A stretch of 64,000 bases of DNA from Pseudomonas nunensis (GTDB taxonomy: Bacteria; Pseudomonadota; Gammaproteobacteria; Pseudomonadales; Pseudomonadaceae), in the NCBI RefSeq assembly GCF_024296925.1, contig NZ_CP101125.1:6264501-6328500 (forward strand), in the 5' to 3' direction. Shown here in pieces: positions 1 to 8,221 of this stretch. Numbering within the stretch: position 1 is the stretch's first letter; each line of letters starts with the position of its first letter. The notes below the pieces were generated by a model. That model ran no database searches. It was not told the origin of the DNA and worked only from the letters and a program-made list of their open reading frames with translations. The translations under genes and the position numbers were made by a program.

Positions 1-297
1 GCCAGAGCGCGGCTGATCACGGTGTTTGGTGCGTCCTTCAACGCTGATGAAGCGATTAAGCGTTCACATGACCTGCTCAAAGTGATGGATCAGGAACTGG
101 CCCACAGCGAGTTTCTGGTGGGCAATGAGCCGACCATCGCTGACGTTTCCGCTTACAGCTACATCGCCCATGCGCCGGAAGGCAATGTGTCGCTGGCGGA
201 TTACGCCAACGTGCGGGCCTGGCTGGCGCGGATCGAAGCCTTGCCCGGGTTTGTCGGCATGCCGCGCACCGCCGCTGGCCTACAACAAACAGCCTGA
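1..297 (+). CDS. glutathione S-transferase, C-terminal part (5' end outside window)
   Basis: The reading frame is open from base 1 and stops with TGA at 295-297, so only about the last 98 residues are present. They match the alpha-helical C-terminal domain of GSTs: a helix ending in a '[14 protein letters not shown]' type segment (the conserved N-capping box and hydrophobic staple, with T/S-I-AD), followed by '[14 protein letters not shown]' near the end, which is typical of the last helix. The family conjugates glutathione to electrophiles in the cytosol; the substrate cannot be told because the glutathione-binding N-domain is outside the window. It lies 48 bp before a redox enzyme gene on the same strand and may be co-transcribed with it. 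Confidence 0.85.
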   Translation, partial: ARARLITVFGASFNADEAIKRSHDLLKVMDQELAHSEFLVGNEPTIADVSAYSYIAHAPEGNVSLADYANVRAWLARIEALPGFVGMPRTAAGLQQTA

Positions 298-345
298 TAA
301 TCGCGTTCGTTAACGCTGCGCCTTGGGTGCAGGGGAGAGGCCGTT

Positions 346-2376
346 ATGGAACATTCACCGTGGCATGCCGGCGAGAAACAACTGCAGGAACACGTGGGTG
401 TCGCCGAGCGAATGGACACCCTGGGTCGTAGGGTGATTCGCAGCGAGATGCCGGACCAGCACCGTCAGTTCTATCAGCAACTGCCGTTCATGCTGTACGG
501 CGCAGTCGATGCTGACGGTCATCCCTGGGCCAGCATTCTCGAAGGCCCACCGGGTTTCGCGCATTCTCCTGCACCCACCGGCTTGCAGTTCGAAAGCCTG
601 CCGGCCGCCGATGACCCTGCGCAATTGCGCGACGGCGCTGCTATCGGCTTGCTGGGCATCGAATTGCACACCCGGCGGCGCAACCGCCTGAATGGCCGGG
701 TCGGTGCCATGACCGCGAGTGGCTTCGGTGTCACGGTGGAACAATCCTTCGGCAACTGCCCGCAGTACATTCAATTGCGCCAGTTTCGTTCGGTGCCGCT
801 GGCGGACCCGGCAACCCGCATCGCCGAGCACCTCGGCGAACTGGATGACGCGGCCAGAGCGGTGATCGCCCAGGCCGACACGCTGTTTGTCGCCAGTTAT
901 GTAGACGTCGATGGCCAGCGCTCGGTGGACGTGTCCCATCGCGGCGGCCAGCCTGGTTTCGTGCGTATCGAAGGCAATCGCCTGACGATTCCGGATTTCG
1001 CCGGCAATCTGTTTTTCAACACACTGGGCAACCTGCTGATCAATCCAAAGGCAGGTTTGCTGTTTATCGATTTCAATTCGGGTGACTTGCTGCAGCTCAG
1101 CGGTCGCACTGAAGTGATTCTCGAAGGCCCGGAGATCGAAGCCTTTCAAGGCGCCGAGCGGTTGTGGACGTTCGAGGTTGAACGTCTTGTGCGGCGCCCG
1201 GCGGCGTTGGCCCTGCGCTGGCGTTTCGATGGCATGTCGCCGAACAGCTTGATGACCGGCAACTGGGAACAGGCCGCCGCGCGCTTGCAGGCCCAAGCCC
1301 TGGGTGACGCCTGGCGGCCACTGCGGGTGGTGCGCATCGAAGCGGAAAGCCAGAACATCCGCTCGGTCTACCTGGAACCTGCCGATGGCGCCGGGTTGCC
1401 GGTGTTCCAGGCCGGGCAGCATTTGCCGTTGCGCTTTCACATTGGCGGCGAGACGCATATCCGCACCTACAGCCTGTCGAGTGCGCCGTCCGATGACTTT
1501 TTCCGTATCAGCGTGAAGCGTGATGGCCTGGTGTCGTCCCACGTGCATGAACAGATTCGCGTCGGCGATGTGCTGGAGGCCCGCGCGCCTCAGGGGCATT
1601 TCACAGTGGCGCCTCACGAGCGTCGGCCACTGGTGCTGTTGGCCGCCGGGGTGGGCATCACGCCGTTGCTGTCGATGGTGCGCGAGGTGGTTTATCAAGG
1701 CTGGCGCACACGGCGCATTCGGCCGACCTGGTTCTTCCAGAGTTCGCGGACCTTGGCGGATCAACCGTTTCGCCAAGAGCTGGACCGCTTGCTTGAAGGT
1801 GCCGGCGATACGGTTCGAGTACTGCGCCTGCTCAGCCAACCGGAACCCGAGGCGCGGGAGGGCGAAGACTTCGACCTGACCGGGCGTATCGACACGGCGT
1901 TGCTGCAGTCGATCCTTGAGGTGGAGGACTACGACCAGTTGGACTTTGTCCTCTGCGGTCCGGGGAGTTTTACCCAGGCGCTGTACGACAGCCTGCGGGA
2001 ATTGGATATCCGCGATTCAAGGATTCACGCCGAGACGTTCGGCCCGTCGACATTGCGCCGACGTCTGGACCCGGATGCCGTCGTCATCGAACAGCCGCCG
2101 GCCGCCACCACTTCAGTGCCCGTGGTGTTCGAGCGCTCGGCCAAAGAGGCGCGCTGGCAACCCGACGGCGGCAGTTTGCTGGAGTTGGCGGAAAGTCGTG
2201 GCCTGCGTCCGGAATTCAGTTGTCGCGGTGGGTCGTGTGGCACCTGCAAAACCCGCTTGATCAGCGGCCAGGTGAATTATCCACAGCCGCCGGCGGAAGT
2301 TCCGGAAGAGGGGCAGGTACTGATTTGTTGTGCGATTCCGGCCCAAGGTCCGCAGCCACTGGTGCTCGACCTATAA
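346..2376 (+). CDS. FMN-barrel / ferredoxin reductase / 2Fe-2S fusion oxidoreductase
   Basis: A 676-residue three-part redox protein. The N-terminal third (about residues 30-190) resembles the pyridoxamine 5'-phosphate oxidase-like split barrel. The middle is a ferredoxin-NADP reductase module with the FAD motif RTYSLSS at about 373-379 and the nucleotide-binding AAGVGITPL at about 433. The C-terminus is a plant-type 2Fe-2S ferredoxin with Cys at 626, 631 and 634 and a Cys pair at 661-662. Electrons would pass from NAD(P)H through FAD to the iron-sulfur centre and then to an unknown acceptor or to the barrel. The ATG at 346 follows a GGGGAGAGG ribosome site. The order resembles flavohaemoglobin or Vanillate-reductase-like oxidoreductases, but the substrate is unknown. 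A long antisense frame exists and was dismissed. Confidence 0.85.
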   Translation: MEHSPWHAGEKQLQEHVGVAERMDTLGRRVIRSEMPDQHRQFYQQLPFMLYGAVDADGHPWASILEGPPGFAHSPAPTGLQFESLPAADDPAQLRDGAAIGLLGIELHTRRRNRLNGRVGAMTASGFGVTVEQSFGNCPQYIQLRQFRSVPLADPATRIAEHLGELDDAARAVIAQADTLFVASYVDVDGQRSVDVSHRGGQPGFVRIEGNRLTIPDFAGNLFFNTLGNLLINPKAGLLFIDFNSGDLLQLSGRTEVILEGPEIEAFQGAERLWTFEVERLVRRPAALALRWRFDGMSPNSLMTGNWEQAAARLQAQALGDAWRPLRVVRIEAESQNIRSVYLEPADGAGLPVFQAGQHLPLRFHIGGETHIRTYSLSSAPSDDFFRISVKRDGLVSSHVHEQIRVGDVLEARAPQGHFTVAPHERRPLVLLAAGVGITPLLSMVREVVYQGWRTRRIRPTWFFQSSRTLADQPFRQELDRLLEGAGDTVRVLRLLSQPEPEAREGEDFDLTGRIDTALLQSILEVEDYDQLDFVLCGPGSFTQALYDSLRELDIRDSRIHAETFGPSTLRRRLDPDAVVIEQPPAATTSVPVVFERSAKEARWQPDGGSLLELAESRGLRPEFSCRGGSCGTCKTRLISGQVNYPQPPAEVPEEGQVLICCAIPAQGPQPLVLDL

Positions 2377-2390
2377 CCACCACAAAACCC

Positions 2391-2481
2391 CTGTGGGAGC
2401 GGGCTTGCTCGCGAATGCGGTGTGTCATTCAACGATGATGTTGGCTGATCCACCGCCTTCGCGAGCAAGCCCGCTCCCACA
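2391..2481. repeat. REP element pair, family A (inverted)
   Basis: Two inverted copies of the Pseudomonas REP core (GTGGGAGCGGGCTTGCTCGC and its reverse complement) are separated by about 45 bp. They lie between two convergent transcription units (the oxidoreductase and wbpZ), where they could form a large hairpin and act as a bidirectional terminator or mRNA 3' stabiliser. Confidence 0.9.
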
Positions 2482-2525
2482 ATTGATTCGGGGTGTCTTC
2501 AGAACAGGGTTCAATCCCACGCCAG

Positions 2526-3656
2526 TCAGGCATAGGACAGGGATTTTTCTTCCAGCAACTCCTGATACAACGCCGTCCACTTGCGGCCCATTTCGTCGGC
2601 GGTAAACAGCTGCCGATACCGCGCTTCCGCCTTCACGCCCATCGCCGCCGCGCGCACCGGGTTTTCCCACAGGGTACGCATCGCTTCGCGGAACGCCTGT
2701 GGATTACTCGGTGGCACCACCAATCCGGTTTCGTTGTGGATGTTGATGTAGCTGGTGCCGGTGCCGATCTCGCTGGAGATCATCGGCTTGCCATACATCG
2801 CGCCTTCCAGCAGCGAAATGCCGAACGCTTCGGAACGCAGGTGCGAGGGGAATACGATGGCGTAGCTCAGTTGCAGCAGCGCCACTTTGTCTTCGTCCCC
2901 AAGGCGCCCGAGGAAGTGAATATTGCGCAGGCCCAACGCCTGGGCCTGGGCGTGCAGCTCTTTTTCCAGCGGCCCGGCGCCGACGATTACTACCGGGTAG
3001 TCCACGTCTTTCAAGGCGTCGAGCAGGATGTGCAAACCCTTGTAGTAACGCATCACCCCCACGAACAGGAAAAACTTATCCCCAAGCTTCTGCCGCCAAT
3101 GGGCCATGCGCTCATTGTCAGGTTGTGGATAACCGGCCTTGTTCAAACCGTAGGGAATCACGCGGGTCTTGTCCTGAAACTGCTGCAACACTTCACTGGT
3201 GTGCAGGTAGTTGGGCGAGGCTGCAACGATTCGGTCGGCGCTGGCGAGGAAGCGGTTCATCAGTGGCCGGTAGAGTTTGAGCAGTTGTTTCTGGCGAATG
3301 ATGTCCGAGTGGTAAGTGACCACGCAGGGCTTGTTCATGCCGCTGGCGAAGTGCACCAGGTCCATGAACGGCCAGGGGAAGTGGTAATTGACCACATCCG
3401 CTTCGGCCACCAGTTCGCGAAACTGTTTGAACACGCTCCAGGAGAACCCTGTGGAAGCGAACTGAATGTCGAGTTTGGCCCGGTGCACTTCGTGATGGCC
3501 GAGTTGCACCACCGGCGGTGTCGGGTCGCTGCTCAGCGTCAGCACCTGGCCCTCGATGCCGTGATTCGCACCGCTTTCGCAGAGCTGGAAGATCACTTGT
3601 TCGATGCCCCCCACCGAGTCAGGCAGGTACGTCTTGAAAAAATGAAGTACGCGCAT
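2526..3656 (-). CDS. wbpZ: WbpZ-like glycosyltransferase (first D-rhamnose transferase of CPA)
   Basis: A 376-residue GT-B fold glycosyltransferase of family GT4. The N-domain opens with 'LHFFKTYLPDSVGGIEQVI', with the Gly-rich loop that positions the acceptor. The C-domain has FLFVGVMRYYKG and the donor-site E-x7-E motif in SEAFGISLLEGAM. In P. aeruginosa WbpZ adds the first D-rhamnose to the lipid-linked GlcNAc/FucNAc primer at the cytoplasmic face of the inner membrane. The assignment rests mainly on position: it is the last gene of a run with exactly the P. aeruginosa CPA order. It abuts wbpY with no gap (start at 3656, wbpY stop at 3657). A REP pair follows the stop. Confidence 0.88.
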   Translation of the reverse strand: MRVLHFFKTYLPDSVGGIEQVIFQLCESGANHGIEGQVLTLSSDPTPPVVQLGHHEVHRAKLDIQFASTGFSWSVFKQFRELVAEADVVNYHFPWPFMDLVHFASGMNKPCVVTYHSDIIRQKQLLKLYRPLMNRFLASADRIVAASPNYLHTSEVLQQFQDKTRVIPYGLNKAGYPQPDNERMAHWRQKLGDKFFLFVGVMRYYKGLHILLDALKDVDYPVVIVGAGPLEKELHAQAQALGLRNIHFLGRLGDEDKVALLQLSYAIVFPSHLRSEAFGISLLEGAMYGKPMISSEIGTGTSYINIHNETGLVVPPSNPQAFREAMRTLWENPVRAAAMGVKAEARYRQLFTADEMGRKWTALYQELLEEKSLSYA

Positions 3657-4787
3657 TTAACCTCCCAAAGCCTGACGGTAGGCGCGGGCTGTGATCTTCG
3701 CGCAACGCTCCCAGGAAAAAAGCTTCGCCTGTTGTAGTCCCGCTTCTCGGCATGCCTGCCAATGCGTTTTATCGTCGATCAGTCGGCTCATGGCGTCGCG
3801 CAAGCCTTGTGGATCGTCCGCTTCAATGTAGTTGCCCGCCGCGCCAGCCACCTCCGGCATCGCCGAATGCCGCACCAGGATCACCGGCGTGCCGCTGGCC
3901 ATGGCTTCCAGCACCGGCAGGCCAAAGCCTTCATAGATCGATGGAAAAATCAGCGCCCGGGCCCCGGCCAGCAGTTGCGCCACTTGTTCGTCGGGCAGGT
4001 AACCGAGCAAACACACGTGCCCGGCGGCCAGTGCCTGGCGCAGTTCTTCGCTGAATTGTTCGTGTTGCCAGCCGGCCATGCCGACGATCAACAGCGGAAA
4101 CTGTTGGCGCTGCGCCTCCGGCAGCAGGGCATGGGCACGCAGAGCCAGGGTCAGGTTTTTGCGTGGCTCCAGGGTGCCGACACACAGGAAATATTCTCGC
4201 GCTTCGACGCCATGGGCCTTGAGGACCGCGTCGATCTCCGCGCTTTCACGGGGATGGAACCGCGCCGCAACCCCCAGCGGCGCGACGATGAAACGCTCGG
4301 CCGGCAGTGCGAAATAGTCCCGGGCCTCGTCGGCAATGAACTGCGAGTCGGTCAGAATCAGCCGCGCCTGTTGCACTCCGTTGGCCAGGCGCCGTTCGAT
4401 CTCGCGCAAGCGTGCCGGCGGTTGCGTCTCGGGGTAATGCAGATGCGTCAGGTCATGCAAGGTGATGATCGTCGGGCCATCGAACGACAGCGGCCACAGG
4501 CTCGGCTCGTGATAGAGGTCGATGGCCCGCGAGCGGCCTTGATCGAAGCGTTTCTGCGCCAACCAGCGGCGTGCCTGGTAGGCCCCGGGAATTTGTCGCA
4601 GCAACGGCGACAGCCGCGAGTAGCCGGGCATCGCCGCTTCGGGCAGCGAAGTGCTCCAGCCCCAGCCGTGGAACAGCGACAGCTCGACGTCCGGTTCGCA
4701 GGCGAGAGCGCCCACCAGTTCGGCGACGTAATGGCCGATGCCGGTGCGCGGGGCCTGGAGGATCCGGGCGTTAAGGGCAATTCGCAT
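3657..4787 (-). CDS. wbpY: WbpY-like D-rhamnosyltransferase
   Basis: A 376-residue GT4 glycosyltransferase. It starts 'MRIALNARILQAPRTGIGHY' (loop TGIGHYV), has FLCVGTLEPRKN before the donor domain and the E-x7-E site SIYEGFGLPVLEAM. In P. aeruginosa WbpY adds the alpha-1,3 D-rhamnose residues of the A-band trisaccharide repeat, using GDP-D-rhamnose on the cytoplasmic side. The start overlaps the end of wbpX by 17 bp, so translation is probably coupled. Calling it WbpY rather than WbpX or WbpZ is by gene order; the exact linkage is inferred. Confidence 0.87.
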   Translation of the reverse strand: MRIALNARILQAPRTGIGHYVAELVGALACEPDVELSLFHGWGWSTSLPEAAMPGYSRLSPLLRQIPGAYQARRWLAQKRFDQGRSRAIDLYHEPSLWPLSFDGPTIITLHDLTHLHYPETQPPARLREIERRLANGVQQARLILTDSQFIADEARDYFALPAERFIVAPLGVAARFHPRESAEIDAVLKAHGVEAREYFLCVGTLEPRKNLTLALRAHALLPEAQRQQFPLLIVGMAGWQHEQFSEELRQALAAGHVCLLGYLPDEQVAQLLAGARALIFPSIYEGFGLPVLEAMASGTPVILVRHSAMPEVAGAAGNYIEADDPQGLRDAMSRLIDDKTHWQACREAGLQQAKLFSWERCAKITARAYRQALGG

Positions 4788-6162
4788 GCTGACTCTCAGG
4801 CTCAGGATTTTCAGGCACTGAAACCGGACTGCTCAGGTTGCGTTCGATCCGCTCGACCAATTGCGCACTCGCCTCGCGCCAGCTCAGCCAACGCCAGTGC
4901 TCCAGGGCCAGCGGTGCCGGAAACACCCCGGTGCGCTCCATGTCGATCACCAGGTCGGTCAGGCTTTGCGGGTCCGCCAGATCGAAATACGCCATGTAGT
5001 CACCGCCGATTTCCCGGAACACCGGAATATCGCTGCCCATCGCTGGCAGGCCGCGCTGCATGGCTTCCACCAGCGGCAGCCCGAAGCCTTCGACATAGGA
5101 CGGGAACACCAGCGCCGTGGCGTGGGAGTAGGCGTGCTCCAGACTCTTGTCCGAGAGCGAGTTGAACATGAACAAGCGGCGGTTCAGCTCGGGATGCTGA
5201 CGGATGCGCTCGACCAGCGCGTCACACTTCCAGCCAATCTTGCCGGCAATGCACAACCTGGCGTTGGACCCGGCGGCCCAGGCGCGTTCAAAAGCGTCGA
5301 GCAGGTAGGCATGGTTTTTCCGTGGTTCGATGGTACTGACCATCAGGAACACGGGTTTGGGTGACTTGAACATTTGCAGCAAACCGCGATCGACTTCGGA
5401 GTCGGCGTCACTCAAATCCAGTTCGGAACCGAGGTGGAAATAGTCGAACCAGCGCTGCTGCACTTGTTGCGCGCCGATGCGGCGCAGCATTTCCTCGCGC
5501 ACCTGATCGCGGATGGTGGTGGAGATCGCCACATACCCATCGGCGGTACGGGCGATCCAGTCGAACCAGTCGTTGAACACCTTGACCAGCCCGGCGTCGC
5601 AAAATTGCGGGTGGGTCAGCGGGATCAGGTCGTAAATCACCGACACGATGCCCACGCCGTCACGCTTGAGTTGCTCGGCCAGGGGGAAAAAATTGGCGTG
5701 CCACGACGAATCGAGCAACACCAGTTGATCACCGGCACGATGCTGCAACGGCACGCAGCGCTCAGGGACTGGCTTGCCCTTGAGTACCCGGTCCAGCACG
5801 CGCATCGGCAGGCTCAGGCAGGCAAACGCGAAGAGGCGACAAACGACATACAGCACCCGCCGGGCGAAATGCGACTGGCTGAACGGGCGACGCCGCTCCA
5901 CCGCGCGGTGGCGCAGCCAGAACAGGTTGGCCCACTGTTCGAGCTTCACCCGCAGGCTCGTCAGATTAACTTTTGGCGTCTTCAGCGGCGCCAGGCTTTT
6001 CACCTCATACAGCGCGCCATCGAGCATCACCACGGGAATGCATTCGCGCTGTGCGTCGGCCTCTGGCAGTTGCTGGATGACGTTGCGCACCACCCGCTGG
6101 ATGCCCGAGTTGGCGTTTGGATGTTCGAAGACGTAGGTGCACTCCACCAACAATCGGGTCAT
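4771..6162 (-). CDS. wbpX: WbpX-like D-rhamnosyltransferase
   Basis: A GT4 glycosyltransferase of 463 residues from the ATG at 6162 (MTRLLVECTYVF). The frame is open further upstream, but this start is chosen because its ATG forms an ATGA overlap with the wzt stop (6159-6162). The motif FLMVSTIEPRKN and the donor site SYVEGFGLPLVEAM are clear. In P. aeruginosa WbpX adds the alpha-1,2-linked D-rhamnose of each A-band repeat. It is longer than WbpY and WbpZ because of an extended N-domain (about residues 60-130, basic and partly hydrophobic), which may help membrane association. Confidence 0.88.
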   Translation of the reverse strand: MTRLLVECTYVFEHPNANSGIQRVVRNVIQQLPEADAQRECIPVVMLDGALYEVKSLAPLKTPKVNLTSLRVKLEQWANLFWLRHRAVERRRPFSQSHFARRVLYVVCRLFAFACLSLPMRVLDRVLKGKPVPERCVPLQHRAGDQLVLLDSSWHANFFPLAEQLKRDGVGIVSVIYDLIPLTHPQFCDAGLVKVFNDWFDWIARTADGYVAISTTIRDQVREEMLRRIGAQQVQQRWFDYFHLGSELDLSDADSEVDRGLLQMFKSPKPVFLMVSTIEPRKNHAYLLDAFERAWAAGSNARLCIAGKIGWKCDALVERIRQHPELNRRLFMFNSLSDKSLEHAYSHATALVFPSYVEGFGLPLVEAMQRGLPAMGSDIPVFREIGGDYMAYFDLADPQSLTDLVIDMERTGVFPAPLALEHWRWLSWREASAQLVERIERNLSSPVSVPENPEPESQHANCP

Positions 6163-7424
6163 CGCGACACCTCCGGGTCTGCCGTTTGCACAACGGTTTC
6201 GCTGGAACGGCTGATGGTGGTTTGTGCCTCCAGCCACGAGCAACCGACGAAGTCTTCCTGGCGATTATTGATCACGTGGAACACCAGTCCGTAGTCGCGC
6301 CATTCGAAGTTGCGATCCAGGTGCGAGTCCAGACGCGACAGGCTCAGGGCGATCGAGTAATTGCCCTTGCCCAGGCGCATGTCGAAGGCGAAACGGAAGG
6401 TCACGCGCTCGCCGGCACTCAGGTCGGTGATGGCTTTGTCCAGGCGATGAGTGTTGATCCCGTAAATCGCCTGGCCGAGGCGATCCTTGATCATGAAGCC
6501 CAGTATCAGGCGTTCGATGTCCTGGCGAACTTCGGTCTGCACCTCCAGCACCATCGGCTGGCCGACCTCCGCCACTTCCACGGAACGGCCCTGGGCATCG
6601 AGCAGGCGCACGCTGACAATCCCTGCCTCGCCGGTGCCGGAAATGGTCTGCACCTGGCCGTTGGCGAGCATTTCCTGACGCACGGTCTGGCCTTCGCGCT
6701 GGGCGAGCATGGCGTTGTAGTAGTCCATGACTTCTTCGGGTTTGCCGCGCATGGCCATGCGTCCGCCTTCCAGCAGGATCGCGGTGTCGCAGATCGACTG
6801 AATGGCCGAGCGGTCATGCGACACGATCAGCAGGGTGGTGCCGGCCTTGCGGAAGTTACGGATGCGGTCGAAGCTTTTGTGCTGGAAATAGGCGTCACCC
6901 ACCGACAACGCTTCATCGACGATCAGGATGTCCGGGCGCCGCGCCGTGGCGACGCTGAACGCCAGGCGCATCTGCATGCCGCTGGAGTAGGTGCGCACCG
7001 GGTGGTCGATGGCCTCGCCAATTTCGGCAAAGCTTTCGATTTCCGGCATCAAGGCTTCGATCTCTTCAACCTGCATGCCCAACAACTGGCCGGCCATGAA
7101 AGCGTTCTGCCGACCGGTAAAGTCCGGATGAAAACCCATGCCCAGTTCCAGCAGCGCGGCGACTCGACCTTTCAGTTGAATCTGCCCGCAGGTCGGCTGG
7201 GTGGTGCCGGTGATCATCTTCAGCAGCGTGCTTTTGCCCGCGCCGTTGACGCCGACGATGCCCACGGCCTCACCGGGCTGGATCTCGAAATCGACGTCTT
7301 GCAGGATCCAGTGCAAGTGGTGACGGGTGCCGGAAAACGGCACCATCCATTCGAGCAGGCGGCTCCAGCGATTCGGGTACTGTTTGTAGGCCTTGCCCAG
7401 GCCTGTAACGCGTATATGCCCCAT
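6159..7424 (-). CDS. wzt: Wzt, ATPase of the CPA ABC exporter, with C-terminal sugar-binding domain
   Basis: A 421-residue ABC ATPase of the polysaccharide-export class. Walker A is GVNGAGKST (residues 58-66), followed by the SSGMQ-type signature and Walker B DILIVDEAL. The first 240 residues are the nucleotide-binding domain. The remaining 170 or so, rich in beta strands ('VSVRLLDAQGRSVEVAEVG'), match the Wzt C-terminal carbohydrate-binding domain, which in E. coli O9a and related systems recognises the modified chain end before export. It pairs with Wzm, whose stop overlaps the wzt start by one base. The C-domain suggests the D-rhamnan is finished with a terminal modification, which fits the methyltransferases in the facing operon. 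Confidence 0.93.
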   Translation of the reverse strand: MGHIRVTGLGKAYKQYPNRWSRLLEWMVPFSGTRHHLHWILQDVDFEIQPGEAVGIVGVNGAGKSTLLKMITGTTQPTCGQIQLKGRVAALLELGMGFHPDFTGRQNAFMAGQLLGMQVEEIEALMPEIESFAEIGEAIDHPVRTYSSGMQMRLAFSVATARRPDILIVDEALSVGDAYFQHKSFDRIRNFRKAGTTLLIVSHDRSAIQSICDTAILLEGGRMAMRGKPEEVMDYYNAMLAQREGQTVRQEMLANGQVQTISGTGEAGIVSVRLLDAQGRSVEVAEVGQPMVLEVQTEVRQDIERLILGFMIKDRLGQAIYGINTHRLDKAITDLSAGERVTFRFAFDMRLGKGNYSIALSLSRLDSHLDRNFEWRDYGLVFHVINNRQEDFVGCSWLEAQTTISRSSETVVQTADPEVSR

Positions 7425-8221
7425 CAGAGTTCGTCCACCATTTCACCGACACGCTGACGGAACATTCGCAACGCCAGGCCGCAGAACAACAGGCCGATCA
7501 CCAGCAGCGGGATCAGCGAGTGCCAGTTGGGCCATTGGTTGTAGAGGAAGACGTTCTGGTAGCTGGTCATCAGCGCAGTCATCGGGTTGAGTCCGATCAG
7601 GTGCTGGATGCCTGGCGGCAGGATCGAGATCGGGTACACGATCGGTGTCAGCCAGAACCAGAATTGCAGGAGGATGCCGAAAAACTGCCCGACATCGCGA
7701 AAGAACACATTGAGAATGCCGAGGATCATCCCCAGCCCGGCGGCAAAGATCACTTGCAGGATCAGCAGCGGAATCAGCGCCAATAAAGCCATGCCCGGCA
7801 AGCGTCCGCTGATCAGCAGGAAGCCGAAGAACAGCCCCAGGATGATCCCGAAGTTGATGCCGGCGTTGAGCAGGGCGATCACCGGCAGGCAGATGCGCGG
7901 GAAGCTGATTTTCTTCAGCAGGTTGGCGTTTTCCAGAAACATGCTCTGGCTGCGGCTGGTGATTTCCGAGAATAGGCCCCAGGTCAGCAGGCCGGCGCAC
8001 AGGTAGACGCTGTAGGCCAGGCCATCGTCCACGCCCGGCAAGCGGGCGCGCATGATCTGGGAAAAGATCACCGTGTACACGACGATCATCGACAGCGGAT
8101 TGAGCACGGTCCACAGGGCACCGAACAGCGAATTGCGATACCGCGACTGGAATTCCCGCTTGACGCTGCCGAGGATGAAACCGCGGTAATTCCACAGTGA
8201 GCGGTACAGATTAAGCAGCAT
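7424..8221 (-). CDS. wzm: Wzm, permease of the CPA ABC exporter
   Basis: A 265-residue ABC-2 type polysaccharide permease with about six membrane segments. The N-terminus 'LWNYRGFILGSVKREFQSRYRNS' is the cytoplasmic amphipathic region typical of Wzm/KpsM/TagG proteins, and the first helix begins at LFGALWTVLNPL. Several transmembrane stretches follow, including LIPLLVIGLLFCGLAL near the C-terminus. With Wzt it moves the completed D-rhamnan from the cytoplasm to the periplasm for ligation to lipid A-core. It sits between wbpW and wzt with stop-start contact on both sides. Confidence 0.93.
   Translation of the reverse strand: MLLNLYRSLWNYRGFILGSVKREFQSRYRNSLFGALWTVLNPLSMIVVYTVIFSQIMRARLPGVDDGLAYSVYLCAGLLTWGLFSEITSRSQSMFLENANLLKKISFPRICLPVIALLNAGINFGIILGLFFGFLLISGRLPGMALLALIPLLILQVIFAAGLGMILGILNVFFRDVGQFFGILLQFWFWLTPIVYPISILPPGIQHLIGLNPMTALMTSYQNVFLYNQWPNWHSLIPLLVIGLLFCGLALRMFRQRVGEMVDEL

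Noticed and set aside
355..1839. 494-codon antisense frame over the oxidoreductase gene
   Set aside because: Composition (His, Gln, Arg) is that of the complement of a GC-rich gene; no recognisable motif.
2493..3737. 414-codon plus-strand frame opposite wbpZ
   Set aside because: Antisense shadow with His/Gln/Val bias; wbpZ is well supported by motifs and operon context.
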